Shown: piece after piece, positions 19,526 to 31,638 of the stretch | How positions within the stretch are numbered: position 1 is the stretch's first letter | Layout: the number at the start of each line of letters is the position of its first letter | Source: Elysia chlorotica | Lineage: Eukaryota > Mollusca > Gastropoda > Plakobranchidae | Direction of reading: 5' to 3' | Length of the DNA: 64,000 nt | NCBI GenBank assembly: GCA_003991915.1 | Contig: RQTK01000177.1 | Span: forward strand, 316,908-380,907 | Notes under the pieces: generated by a model | Told to the model about the DNA's origin: nothing | The model's input: only the letters and a program-made list of their open reading frames with translations | Database searches by the model: none | Translations under genes and position numbers: made by a program

Positions 19526-20312
19526 TGTTGGTGGTGATGATGATTAATCTCATTTCACTGAAACCTTTCAGTGCGTGAAGTAAAGAATTCATGATTACAA
19601 TGGTCAAGAAGAGGAAGTGATTTCTGGTTGGGAGATGTACTTAGCGCAATTGAACTTAATAAAAATCAATAATAGATTGTTCATTGTCACAAATTAACCA
19701 TGAAGAAAGAGAAGAAGAGTAGCCATAACTGGTGCCTCCCCTACCACTATGCTCCCCAGATGACGAAGACCAGTCCAGGACTACAGATTCACCTAGGCCT
19801 ACTTTGTGTGGTGGCCGTATTGAAGGCCCATAGGGCTCTCTGATTATATTATTATTTCAAGATTGTAAACATAAATTATGAAATTTTGAGAGTTGAAATT
19901 ATGCAAGCTGTTAAAACTGGTGTAAATGTCATAATATGTGAAGGAAAAGTTGATGTACACAATAACCTTTACGAGTGATTTTATTTTAGTTTATTGTGAA
20001 AACAAACTCTAAAAAAATGTACTAAGCTTTACTTTGGTAAAAAAACCTTTTGATGCCGTACGAAGAAAGAAAAGCAGTATTAAATAAGTGTATTTTAATA
20101 TTTCATGATTTAAAATAAAAATAAATGTAACCTTGAATGGGAGATGCTTGTCTCATAGATCTCCCTTTGCACCGTCATACTTGATGCTATCAACTGAAAG
20201 ATTTGGAAGTAAAAGAGCTTTCCTGGTAACCATTATTTTGTTTATTATTAAAGGCGGAATGATTTTCTCCTGTCTGTTTGCCTGCCTGTATATGTCTCAG
20301 TCTGTCTACCTA

Positions 20313-20369
<57 letters not shown>

Positions 20370-21003
20370 ATCTATCTATCTATCTCCCTCTCTCTATATC
20401 TCTCTTGATATATATATACATGTATAATATATATGTCTCTCTCTGACTCTTTCACTCCCTCTTTCAATTTCTCTACCTATCCATCTATCTCTTTTTCTCT
20501 ATATCTCCACGCGCGCACTTAAAAAATGAAATGTTACCAAGAATTCTCTAATGATTGTCTTACATTAACCCAATACTCCATTAAGCCAAGTAAAAAAAAA
20601 AACCCGGCACTTGAAATGTTTAATTTTTTTAGGAGACAGAACGTAATATTTAGTTTTAAAAGATGCATTGTTTCAGGGGAAAATGAGAGTCCTTTAGAAA
20701 CCGCTGAAATGCTATTTCTAGCATACGTTTTGTTTGTTTAAAAAAAAAAACACGTAAATAAGTTAACCTCGTATACATAGGCATACAGATTTAAAACATG
20801 TATCCAGTTTAAGACCGCAATATTACTGGAATTTTCATTTCGGAGAAAATCCTGAGACACCGATTAGAATCCGGTTGAATTTTACTTGGCAGCCTGACAC
20901 AGACTAGGAACTATGCACTTCATGACGTGAACAGTCTTGGTTAAAAACACAGCCGCCAGACCAGGGGCTTGACACACGAATTCCGCTCTAACAATACACA
21001 CCA

Positions 21004-21059
<56 letters not shown>

Positions 21060-21068
21060 NNNNNNNNN

Positions 21069-21122
<54 letters not shown>
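21004..21122. repeat. (CT)n microsatellite with 9-nt assembly gap
   Basis: CT repeats on both sides of unresolved bases 21060-21068, so the array length is not reliable. Confidence 0.95.
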
Positions 21123-21124
<2 letters not shown>

Positions 21125-22183
21125 TCTGTCTGTCTAATGTATGTCTGTCTAGGCTATTGTATGTTTGTATGGCTCTCTGTCTGTCTCTCTCTCTCTCTCT
21201 CTCTGTCTGTCTGCTCGCTCCATCTATCTTTATTATCTATCTCCAACGAAATATCAGTTTTCAGTCATTTTCTTTAGGCCTACTTGTAACCACTACAATG
21301 TTGGCTCTAAGTCAAATCTAAACTATAACTAGATCTAGATTAGAAAATAGAACTTTACATGCAGCTTAGAAATTACGGGTCGCGATTTAAAAAATAGTAT
21401 ATAAAATTATATGCATTTATGTGTACCTGTATCATAAATTAAACAATATTCTCTCAGTTTTTAATTCAGCTTCATTACATTCTGGTAGGCATGATTAAAA
21501 CGCTACTTTCATTTTCGATATCAACTTTGTAAACATGTAACTGGCATGTTGTTTTTTTTTCCTAAGGAAAATTATTATTAAAATGCTTTCATTGAAGCTT
21601 GAACTAGAATCGAAGAATCAAGACAAATCGAGCTAGGAACAGACGACAGGTAGAAATCTACATACATGTAGAAGAATTTATTTAACTATAAATCCTACTC
21701 CAGATCAAAACAGACCTCGAATTTATATTCATTGGTGTTAGAAATAAGTAAGAATTAACGCACTCTATTTGAAATTGAACTATATCTAGATTAGAAATAT
21801 ATATATTATAGGCCTAGATCTATCATCTAGAAAAGGATTACCAGATTGTTATAGGGTAATGGGAAAATAATGTAAAAAGGAAGAAAGATAATTAAAGGCC
21901 CAATACAACTACTGTTAATCCCAACATAACTCCTTCCAGGCTTTTTAAGAACCAGAAAATAGAACACTGGATCAAGATAAGCAGATTGCAAACCAGAAAC
22001 GAGAAAAAAAAATACAAAGTGCTTATATATTAATGAAATCGCGTGGATGAGTCTAGACACATTAGTTCTCAGACAACTGACCATGTAATCCTTCAGTTCG
22101 GAAGACAAGAAATTCTTCTAAGACTATTCATGACTATGACAAAGAGAAGAAAATGACCCTGCGAGTTGATGTTAATTTGACAT

Positions 22184-22299
22184 CATCTCATCTTTGAAAA
22201 AGAACCATGGACCTCTTGCTAAATCGTTCAGAGCATTACAACATCTCATCTTTGAAAAAGAACCATGGACCTCTTGCTAAATCGTTCAGAGCATTACAA
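22184..22299. repeat. Perfect 58-bp tandem duplication
   Basis: CATCTCATCTTTGAAAAAG...GAGCATTACAA is present twice in a row (22184-22241 and 22242-22299) without a mismatch. It is either very recent or an assembly effect. Confidence 0.9.
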
Positions 22300-23034
22300 C
22301 TAAATTCCTGATTTGCAAGCGCTCAGAATGCAGTGCTTTGTAAAGAGAGCATCCTTAGACCTACAGACCATATAAATCAATCAAGAGGAGAAATTGACAT
22401 GCAATGGCTCATTTTGCGGACAAGAAAGAACAGTAACAGGTTGCAATATTCTAGCCTCAGTGGTTGAATGTAGGCTTGCCAGTTTTGCATTATAAATACT
22501 TGCTGTCCTATTATTCTCAATCAAAGAGAAGGCTCTGTACGGGAGGTATAGCTGTTAGTGTTTCCTCTTTAAACTTTTCAACTTCCATTGTCTTGCCACA
22601 CAGTCGTGAAATTTAATTAATACTTTAAATGGTCAGGCTATGCGCAGCTATGTAGCTATCACTGCTATGACATGGTGAAGGGCTCTCCATTTTTGAACAA
22701 CATGAATTTAGATCGAGTCATGGTTTCAGGCCTTGGAGTAACAATTGATTTGGTAGATGATATGTAGTTTACAGTCCGGAGCCACATAATGAGATGAGTA
22801 TTTTGCAATATTCAATACTGGCTGAAACTGCAACAGCATTCTCGGGTCCAACAACTTTTATAGTATTGTACACCTGAGTCTCTGTGTTTTTTAATTAATT
22901 ACTGAGTGACATTAATGTCTGATAGATAAATATGAGTTTTTCAGATATGCCATTGCTTAATTTTATGGTATTAATCTTAATTTTATTCTAACTTTTGTCT
23001 AAAACTAAATAGATTCTAGCTAAATTCTGGCAGC

Positions 23035-26000
23035 ATGGAACAGAGAGCATTTGTTCCTGAAACTCAAGACATTGACCTAAACATCAACTTTAGACTGGAA
23101 GGTACTGCGATGGCACATTTTCCTCATACATGTGACAAGCAAAGCAACCATAAAAAATACAAACTTCTGAAGGACTTGGAGGTTTCAGATTTGCCGCAGG
23201 TTTGGCAGCATGAATGGGCTCTGAGAGATTTAAAGGTGAGGTCCCTAGAAGACTTTGTTTGCTTGTAATATATACTTATAAATACATACTTTTTCATTTT
23301 GCTACAAACTGTACATTGCCCTGTTTAATTAAAGGGGAAAAGTACCACAATATAGACTCTTGGTCTATCATTCTAGTAGCAGTATTGATAGAAACATTAG
23401 GAGGAAAAGACGCACAAGTAGTAAATTTAAACTTATTATGTAGGTTTTCCATAAGGGCTCAAAATGATAGGAGTACATTGTAAGCTTTTTTTTTTTAATA
23501 GAGATATCTCTGAGAAATGCAGAGAGATTCAACAACCAATGAGAGCGCAAGTTATAGAAAAATTTGTGAAGTAAGGAGAGCTGGGAATTTTACTTTCCCT
23601 TGTTTTAATTGATTCTTAAACATTATTTTCTGTTACTTTATGGACTTTTTGATTCTATAATTATTGGATTTCAAGGCTCAATTTTGTATGAGTACTAGCA
23701 TCCTAACTGCTGCTCCAATACTTCTCTGCACCTTAGGTTTGTCTCGACCAATTAAAGGGTGTAGATTTCCGCAAATTGTTTTTTTCACCATCACCAAAAA
23801 TGGCTTTGTTTCGCCAACTAAGACTACATTTTATCACTAAAAAAAGGAAAGTTTTTGGCAATTGACTTCCATTTTTTGCTTGATGAAATTTGGTGAGAAA
23901 ATATATTTATAAGTGTGCATCTCTGTTCTAAATACCAACAGATGATTGGACGGCGAGTTGTCCACATCACAGTTCTGAGAAAATCTACTCTCCGTCATGA
24001 TTGGTTTACAAACCCTTGCCACGAAGGCTCTGGATTCTTGACCTTGGACCCGAAGAATGGGCCAATTGTGCATACTAGCAAGCATGTTGTTTTGAATCCA
24101 TTTGAGGCAGAGAATACAGTGGTGCGCCTCTTTTTTGATGTGAGTGTATTTTGGGATGTGCAAAAAATCATTTAACCTTTTGCAAGGTATAAAATAAGAA
24201 GTTTTTTATTTTGGTATTTATTTAATCTCACATGGCATTGCTTTACAATGATCTGGGGGGCACGGTTGCTCTGGGGTAGAAAATCGGCTTCCGACGCAAA
24301 AGGCGATTTCGCTCCCTACTGGTTGGGTCGGTGTCAGTTTAATATGCAGGCTAAGACAAGAGTCATGGTATCTCCACCCTGTCTTGTGTGTGGCAGCACA
24401 TAAAATTGTCAGACATCAGTCTTGAGGCCCGTTTACAATATAGCCTATAGAGTGCTGATGTTGGACATAAAATCAACTCAACTCTGGCCTACATCTATCA
24501 TAACATTGGCTATCATCACATTTGGCTAGGATTAGACAATATGAAATGTAAACCGTATATGCAAATTTATTGATGTAGGGGAGGAAAAAATATCTCATTA
24601 GTGCTTTAGTGAAAAAATGTGTGATGTAATTTCACAAACATATCTAACATGTGTGGGTATTACTGTTATTAGTATTACATGATTTGCCAAAAAGCCATGA
24701 ATTGAATTTATCATTCTTATGAGAAATTGTCAGTCAAAGTTTGTGTGTAAATTAATCCATATTATTGTCATAATGATAATCATAGAAATTAAAAACTGTA
24801 TTGAAATATAATTTTAAAAAGTAATATGTGTGTGATAGAAAATTATTTATCATATGAATTTTATCCTCCAGGATGACTCTTCAAACGAGAATTTTAAAAT
24901 TATCAAATGGTTTAGTGATAGGTTGATTGGAGATCGGCAGCAAGAACAGGAGAGGCATGACTTAGTGTGGGAGGACCAGCAGTCAGACATGTACTTCTAC
25001 TTGGCAGACGAGCGCTACTTTAAGTCTGTTATGTGCAGTGACTATACATCCTTTGCTGTTGACTGGCGTGTTCAAAAGCACTTCTCAGCGAAGGAGATGG
25101 CACAATCAGATCTTGCTTTCTCGTGGCGCATGGCCAGCCTGAAGCGAATCTCGCTGGGTCCTCAGCTTGACATTGATGTGGCAGTTGTGTCCCACCCCCA
25201 TGGCATGGCAAAGAGAGTTTCCTTTGGAGCGTGAGTTCTGGGAATTGATGGGAACTTAGATATGATTATATAATTATCTACTTCCTTGAAGAACTAAGTC
25301 ACTGAGGGTTTTTTAAACCACGTAACTCACTTTTATCTCAAGCATTTTGTTAGTTGAAACTTTAGAAGTGCAATCCTTCTCTCATGTTTTATCCCTATTT
25401 TCTGTCGCGTTCACAATATAGCCTATAGATTGCTGACGTTGGACGTTAAGGAACCAACTCATTTAAGCCTATTTGTTGTTGTAGCTTAACACTGGTACTT
25501 TTGAAATGAACCATGTACAGTCATTGTGCAGTTCCTTAGAGCACACAAAAAAAGCACAGGCTTCTATTTGTGAGGTCCCCAGTTCGATCCCTTTAAGGGG
25601 CAAATTTATTTGAAGAGTTATGTGCTTTACTGGTTTAGCCAGCATAATGACACCTATTAGACAGAAGTTGTGGTATATCCGTTCTGTGTTTGTTTGGAAG
25701 TACACATAATTGTCAATGTTAGTCTTGAAGTCTATCTGTGATTAATTATAATTGTTGATGTTGATATAAGAAACCAACCAACTACAGTGGAAACCTCAAA
25801 TGAAGTTTGATAATTCAAATTTCTCATAAACCAATTTTTGCAAGAGGATTGGTTATTTTTCTCTTTGGCTTTGTTAGAATTGTACAAATAACTATAAGTC
25901 TTACTGATTGGATTCTCTTAATTCACAGCTGGCACCACCAACAGGCATTAAAAAAACTACTATCTGTCAAGCAACACTCATTGCACCAAGGCATGTTTTT

Positions 26001-26994
26001 AGTAGAAATCAAAATAAAATAGGAAACTCACATAAATACAATTTTTCAAATAAGTTTAGCAGCTATCTATATTTTTTTACACTTTTGTGGTAGAGGTATG
26101 TCCCGCTCTAAGATTCTAATCCTCTTAATTTGAGGTTTTGATCCAATCCTAAGCAATTTGAATTACGAGATAACCACTGTCCCTTACATTTCCCAGAATG
26201 AAGCGGTTGATAGCTCTTCAGCCTGCGCTGTACGACGCACCGACCTGCGGAGGTTCCAGTGGGTCGCCTGTTGTTAGGCTTCACCCTGACAGCACGCACT
26301 ACATCAGTGCCGGCCAGTTTGTACATCACGGACATTTCAGGTATTACTATTAGTCTTATATGACCCAGTGGGTTTTTTTTTTTTATTAATTTTTAACGTG
26401 GGAACCTGCTTGAGGTGAAGCCTGTTTATCTCTTTCTCTCTCTCTCTCTTTTTTTTTTTTTTTTTTTATCTTCTTCTTCGTTTTTTCTCTCCCTCTACCG
26501 GTATCTCTATCTCTCTAACTTTGTATCTTGCTCTTTCTTTCTGTCTTTCTCTCACTTTCTCCCTCTCTGTCCTTCTTTCCTTTTTTTTAAATCTTGCTCT
26601 TCTCCCCCTTTTAAATCTTGGTACAGTATGTTCGTATATTTCCATTGCACCAATTCATTTTTTTGTTTTCCACTTTAAAGTCACTGTTTAATGAAAGTTT
26701 TGGATAAAATAAACTTTTAGGCTGTCTGCAAGAATTTACCGTAATAAAAAATCCACTTAATGATTTAGATGTCGTTTAAATGTTTATTAGACTGTTATAA
26801 CAGAAAATAAATAAGAGTTGTACAAGTGTTCGTTTATCTGATTTACTTTTTGCTGTTTGTTTTTGTAACTGAAATACAGACGAAGCCTTAACCTGGGTAT
26901 GGGAACAGTGAGACCGCCTATTGCTTTTCCTTACATCTATGCTCTTGATGTTGAGGTAGAGTATGATAAAGATGCTAATGGCGCCATTGGTTAG
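23035..26994 (+). CDS. Trypsin-like serine peptidase, FAM111-like (Trypsin_2 fold)
   Basis: Exons are 23035-23235, 23942-24139, 24872-25230, 26197-26340 and 26880-26994. All have GT-AG borders and matching phases, giving 338 residues with stop TAG. The catalytic triad is readable. His115 is in GPIVHTSKHVV after GSGFLTLD (like GTGFLV...TNxHVV). Asp213 is in AQSDLAFSW. Ser274 is in YDAPTCGGSSGSPVV. Between Asp and Ser lies VVSHPHGMAKRVSFG, which resembles the IIGHPxGxxK segment of FAM111A/B, and Asp-to-HPHG spacing also fits that family. No signal peptide or membrane span is seen, so an intracellular protease is inferred. The start ATG sits just after a possible 5' UTR acceptor. The peptidase fold is well supported; FAM111 kinship is a motif-level judgement. 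Confidence 0.8.
24256..24482 (+). mobile_element. tRNA-derived SINE (family A), plus orientation
   Basis: Its head is GGGGGGCACGGTTGCTCTGG and its body includes CCTACTGGTTGGGTCGG, GTGTGTGGCAGCACATAAAA, TCAGTCTTGAGG and ACAATATAGCCTATAGAGTG. It is very similar to the copy at 38335. It lies in intron 2 of the peptidase gene. Confidence 0.8.
25405..25790 (+). mobile_element. Two SINE family A pieces, plus orientation
   Basis: A tail fragment at about 25405-25460 (ACAATATAGCCTATAGATTGCTGACGTTGGAC) is followed at about 25530-25790 by a more complete copy. The second has a B-box-like CAGTTCGATCCC and ends TAAGAAACCAACCAAC. Both lie in intron 3 of the peptidase gene. Confidence 0.65.
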
Positions 26995-27655
26995 TGATGT
27001 TGATATTAAGGTAGAAAGTTTTTTACTTCTTTCATGTTTTCTTTCATTTAAATCCATCTAATATTATCAACTAAATTTAGAAATTAAATTTACCTACGAA
27101 ATATAATAAAATTTTATACATATGTTGAACCATTAAACCAGTTATGCAAATAAACCCTCTAAACTTACAAATATTTTGCTCTTATAACATCTGAATGAAG
27201 AAAAAGTTAGTCCGCTCATTCACTTGTTGAAAATGCAGAGGCATACAGAGCTGACAGATGCAGCATTTAGCGAGACTTTTTGTCCACATTAAACATCCAT
27301 TGATTAAGTACCATGCTTTATAGTGATGGTGATCATGCCCTTCCTCATTTCCCAATCCCTCGCTGCTTTCAATGTATCAGTCACTTTCCCTATGCTTAGC
27401 AAGGGATAGTAGCCTGTCATAATACAAGGGAAAGCTATAATGTGAAGCAACCATGCACAAGTTGCTGACATAAGTTTTGAGTTAGAGCCCTCTAAACATA
27501 GAAAGACTGCTCTATTTATTGACTTTTTTTTCAATTACAAATAAAAAAGATTATCTCTGATTCTAAAAATAATAGAAATTAAAAAAACATGTTTACCTCT
27601 TGAAGTGCATTTTATGCTCAGTGGTACGCTGTAAATTACTCCAAAAGTCAAAGTT

Positions 27656-30600
27656 ATGACTCCTGCCCGATTCACCCTGGTTGCCTCATATTATATGGTG
27701 CTTATTCTGAAAAAAAAATGCTTCTGTCTTTCCCTTTGCCAGAATGTGTTGGTGAATGCAATAAGTGTGTGTTATGAACCCATCTTCTACTGGACGCTGT
27801 TTGTCTGTGACTTTATGCACATTGAGTCTACTCTCATAATGAGCCTGGACGTATTTGCTTACACAAGCACGCTGTCTGCGTTGGCCTTTGGTGGTAAGTT
27901 GACCCAAACAAAGTAATGGTTTTGTCACAAGTTGATTTGTTTAGCATGTTTGATTAAGTAGTACAATCACTACAATCAGGTTTTTTTATTTGCAATGATC
28001 ATTTTTTATCAATTTGTAAAAAAATCTGCTCAAATTCAGAATTTTCTCTTCCTTTCTTCTGCAATAAAATAAGCTGCATTTTTTCCTGGAAAAGGCATAC
28101 AATGGAATCAGCTGAATATAAACCGTAAAAATACATTATGACTTTTTATAAAATATTTGCACGGAAATCATTCAGGTTTTTCTTTGTTGTTTTTTTTTAA
28201 ACTTTACAGGCACTACTTAACATAATCTTTTTCACTTCTTTTTCCCAGTGTCATCACTGCTGTTCAGAGTCCTCTTCTGTGGCTTCTGGCTGCACAACCT
28301 GGCCACCTTCCTGCTGCACACATTCCTGTTCCGCTGGGGTCCCGTGCGTGCCGCAAGCCGCTTCGTGGGCACCATGATCAGCATGACCATGTTCCTGGTC
28401 AGTTGGCTGCTGCTGCTCCTCGCCCCCTACCCGCTCTCGAGCGTCCCGGTAGTCGTCCTGGTCTGGCTCCTGGTGCTCTTCCCAGAGAGGTATGTATATA
28501 CATGTAGACAGAGACACAGAGACACAGACAGACAGACAGACCGAGAATCACACATTTAATTAAGGTAGTGAATGTCTTGCTATCCTGATGAACAGTAAAG
28601 AAAAAGAGAAGATGATGACAAATGTAAAAGATATATGGAGATCTAGATCTATATAATGTGTGCCTCACGTCAATTTGGTCAGACGTTTAATGAAAAAAAG
28701 AATACCATTTTTACGCTCAACAGACTCCTCTTTTGGGCTTATTTTGGGAATAACAAGATCCCTAGCTATAACGAAATTTATAAAGAAAAGAAGAAATCAC
28801 GTTATTACTGACTTATACTGTATTTTACAAGGTGGAATTTGTTCCAAGACAAGTTGCCTTTGTAATAAAATATGTTATCTCAGGGGAAAATAATGACCTT
28901 GCTATCCCTTAACTTCTTCAGAAATTCAAATAAACTTTTGGTTTGTTCAAATCTTCCTCCCATGGTATAATTTTAGCAATATATCTCTGTATTGAAATTT
29001 CTTACAAGTCAATCATCATTTTATTATAAGTAAATCATCCTCACTCTTTATATCCCTAGACATTTTGATCTCCACGGAAAATTCCACCGATGGTTCAATG
29101 GACCATTTGATGAATATGTGCAATTCAATTTGGCCAGAGAGAGAGCCAGACAAGGTTGGAGAGAAAGGAGACACATGGATGATGTGCAAAATGTCTACCT
29201 AGGTGAGACCCATGAGAGACCTATGTGAAATTCATTGCCCTAATATCTGACAGCATGCATTTATAAAAAAAAAAATATTGATAGCCTAAGCCATAAGTGC
29301 CATATAATGCTGTTTTAAAACAGTCATTTTAGTCAATTTGAAAGTTTGAAATAGGCTTTGCTTATTTACGGTTATATTATGCACTTTGGAATACAAATGT
29401 ATGAAATAGGCTGCTAAAGTTATATGTCATCTATAGCATGCTTTTCTTTTGCAAACATTTATCTTTGAAGTTTGAGGGAAGATGGAGCCAAGTGCAGGGA
29501 AGTAATCAACCGAGCACATGATTGCCTCCCTTGTTTTTATTTAAGACCTTCCACTAGGAACTATGTTACTTATGTGGTAATTGCAAGTTCAAGGTAAAGG
29601 ATGTTTTGTTGTTGTTATCAAGCCACCGGACTACCATTCTTATTTGCACACCCAGCTCTTTTTATCCTAGACACAGTCAATCACAATCCTTTCCCTTTTC
29701 TATCCACAACTTTTTCCTGTCTCCCACCCCCATCCACAACTACAGACACACACTTGTGTTCACGTTGATAAAGAATAGCAGATTTGTTTCTTTGATCTCT
29801 TATAAAATCGTGCACACCTGCTGCCACTTGTCCACCCCCTCCTCCCTCTGCTCATCAAATTTCTCTGTTTCCCCACCTCGATAATATTGTAAAGAATGTT
29901 TCTAAAGTTCTTTGCCAACAGCAAACTTTTAAAATTTGAATTTAACTACATGTAGTTGTTTGAAAGTAGGTTCAAGAAATTTTGTGCTAAAGCTTGCAAA
30001 TAAGTCTGATTATCAGGACCCTGACTCTTGTTTCTCCGAACTCTGTATCAAAGGATTCGGGATGAACATATCTTGATATGTCTGATTTGTTGGAACTGAG
30101 ATGAGCCTGAAATTGATTTGTTTGTATATTGTTTTTATTATGTATTTTACTTTTGTCAAACAGAAATAATTCACTTTTTGCTAAATACAGAGTGTTTTTT
30201 GAGTCAGAATCTGCTGGATTCAATTTAGTCTTGTTATGTATTTTGATAGTATTTATAAATCTGTTTTTTTAAATAGTTTTTTAAATTCCTTTTTAATCAA
30301 CTGAGGCATTAGAATAGTTTGGGGCTATTATTTACATTAACAGATTTTATAGAACTATGGCTTGCTATTATTCAGTCACACAGAGCTCAATGAATTTTTT
30401 TAGAAATTTATCAAGCTATGGTATGCAACTTTCAATATAACCTTAATGTTTTGAGAATTTTTACATAATGCTCCCTTTACCTCCGCCAGATTGTTATTTT
30501 AACTTGCTTTACAACTGTTGCACTCTCAATAATGATATGTTTACTTAAATTTGAAAAACATTTTTTGTGATACCAGTATCATTATCCATTGTTTTGATCA

Positions 30601-31638
30601 ATCAATCAATCAATCGCTGTGCCGTCCCATCTCCGAGGTGGGCTGTCATTTTTTTTACATTGTTTTGATACTGATTTTTTTGTTAACTGTTTCTTCCTGG
30701 CCCACTGATTTACTATTTAGGGCACTGATCAATAACACGTTAATTGTGTTCATTTTCTGTCAAGAATCATTGAATGGAATATTTTAAAAACGATGTACAC
30801 TTTGAAAAAATATCAGCATAATCCATTTTTTCTTTTTCATCTTTAACCAGCGAAAGTGCACTGTGCTATTATTAATATTGTACTATTAGCCACATGTGAA
30901 ATAATTTTAAGCTGCTGAGATTAGACCATTGACTCTAATGCTCATTTCTGTGTTCATTTACTTGAAGAGAGTTTTGTAAACATATAACAAGGTGGTTTGA
31001 CTGTAATATGGGGAAGTTATAAGATAAGCTGCCACCATTTGACATTTTTTGCTATATTATAATTGTTATATTTAAAATCAAAATTAACATCAAGTCTTGC
31101 CGAAATGAAAACATTCACTATTTTGCAGGGAACTAAGGTACCCAATAATTATCCAAGATTGGTAAATGGTAAGTGGGAAGAGAACTTTAGAAAGGTGGCT
31201 AGATTGAGTGCATCATATTATCAATGATGTGAAGAGAATTTTGACAACTATCTTTTGACTCTTGAACTATCTAGTATTTAAAGTGTTATTGAAGTACAGT
31301 TTTATTTATGTTGTTTTTTTAAAAGCACATGTAGAAGATGGTGCAATGTTACTTTTTTTGCTTCATTAAAAATATCGTAAAATAAATTCTATGGCTATTT
31401 GCTAGTCTCCATCTCCCAGACATGAACATTTTTATTTTCAGGTCTAGAGTCGTCTTACTTTGATCCAAGTCATTCTGTTTTGTATTTCATTATTGGATTT
31501 TTGATTGACCACTATGCAAATAAGCCAATTTTACTGCTGAAAACTTGTGATGCATTTCCAGTTTCTCTCGAGAATCTATTCATTGATGGCCAGTGTAAAC
31601 CCCACAAATTACTGGAGATTGAATTAAACAAAAACTGA
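27656..31638 (+). CDS. Multi-pass membrane protein of unknown function (5' end unresolved)
   Basis: Exons are 27743-27893, 28249-28489, 29060-29202 and 31442-31638 (stop TGA). Phases agree throughout. The strong acceptor TTTCCCTTTGCCAG before 27743 suggests a missing upstream exon. The alternative is an unspliced start at the in-frame ATG 27656, which I used for the span. The first two exons are strongly hydrophobic, with about four membrane spans: around YEPIFYWTLFVCDF, FRVLFCGFWLHNLATFLLHT, MISMTMFLVSWLLLLLA and VPVVVLVWLLVLF. The third exon is hydrophilic and rich in Arg (HGKFHRWFNGPFDEY, ARERARQGWRERR) and is probably on one membrane face. The last exon (FDPSHSVLYFIIGFLIDHYA) is AT-rich and the least certain. 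I do not recognise the family. Confidence 0.6.

Larger units (their letters stand above)
19526..23034. other. Intergenic, no gene seen
   Basis: It holds CT microsatellites (20317-20395, 21004-21122 and 21176-21212), a 9-nt gap at 21060-21068 and a perfect 58-bp tandem duplication at 22184-22299. A possible 5' UTR splice acceptor lies just before the ATG at 23035. Frames in this stretch are short and show no family resemblance. Confidence 0.6.

Noticed and set aside
22205..22320. Short frame starting MDLLLNRSEHYN
   Set aside because: It exists only because of the 58-bp duplication and has no homology or splice support.
26880..27893. Fusion of the peptidase gene with the downstream membrane protein through a donor at GAG|GTAGAG near 26957
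   Set aside because: Phase would fit, but the donor is weak, the peptidase reads naturally to TAG at 26992, and nothing else links the two. cDNA would settle it.
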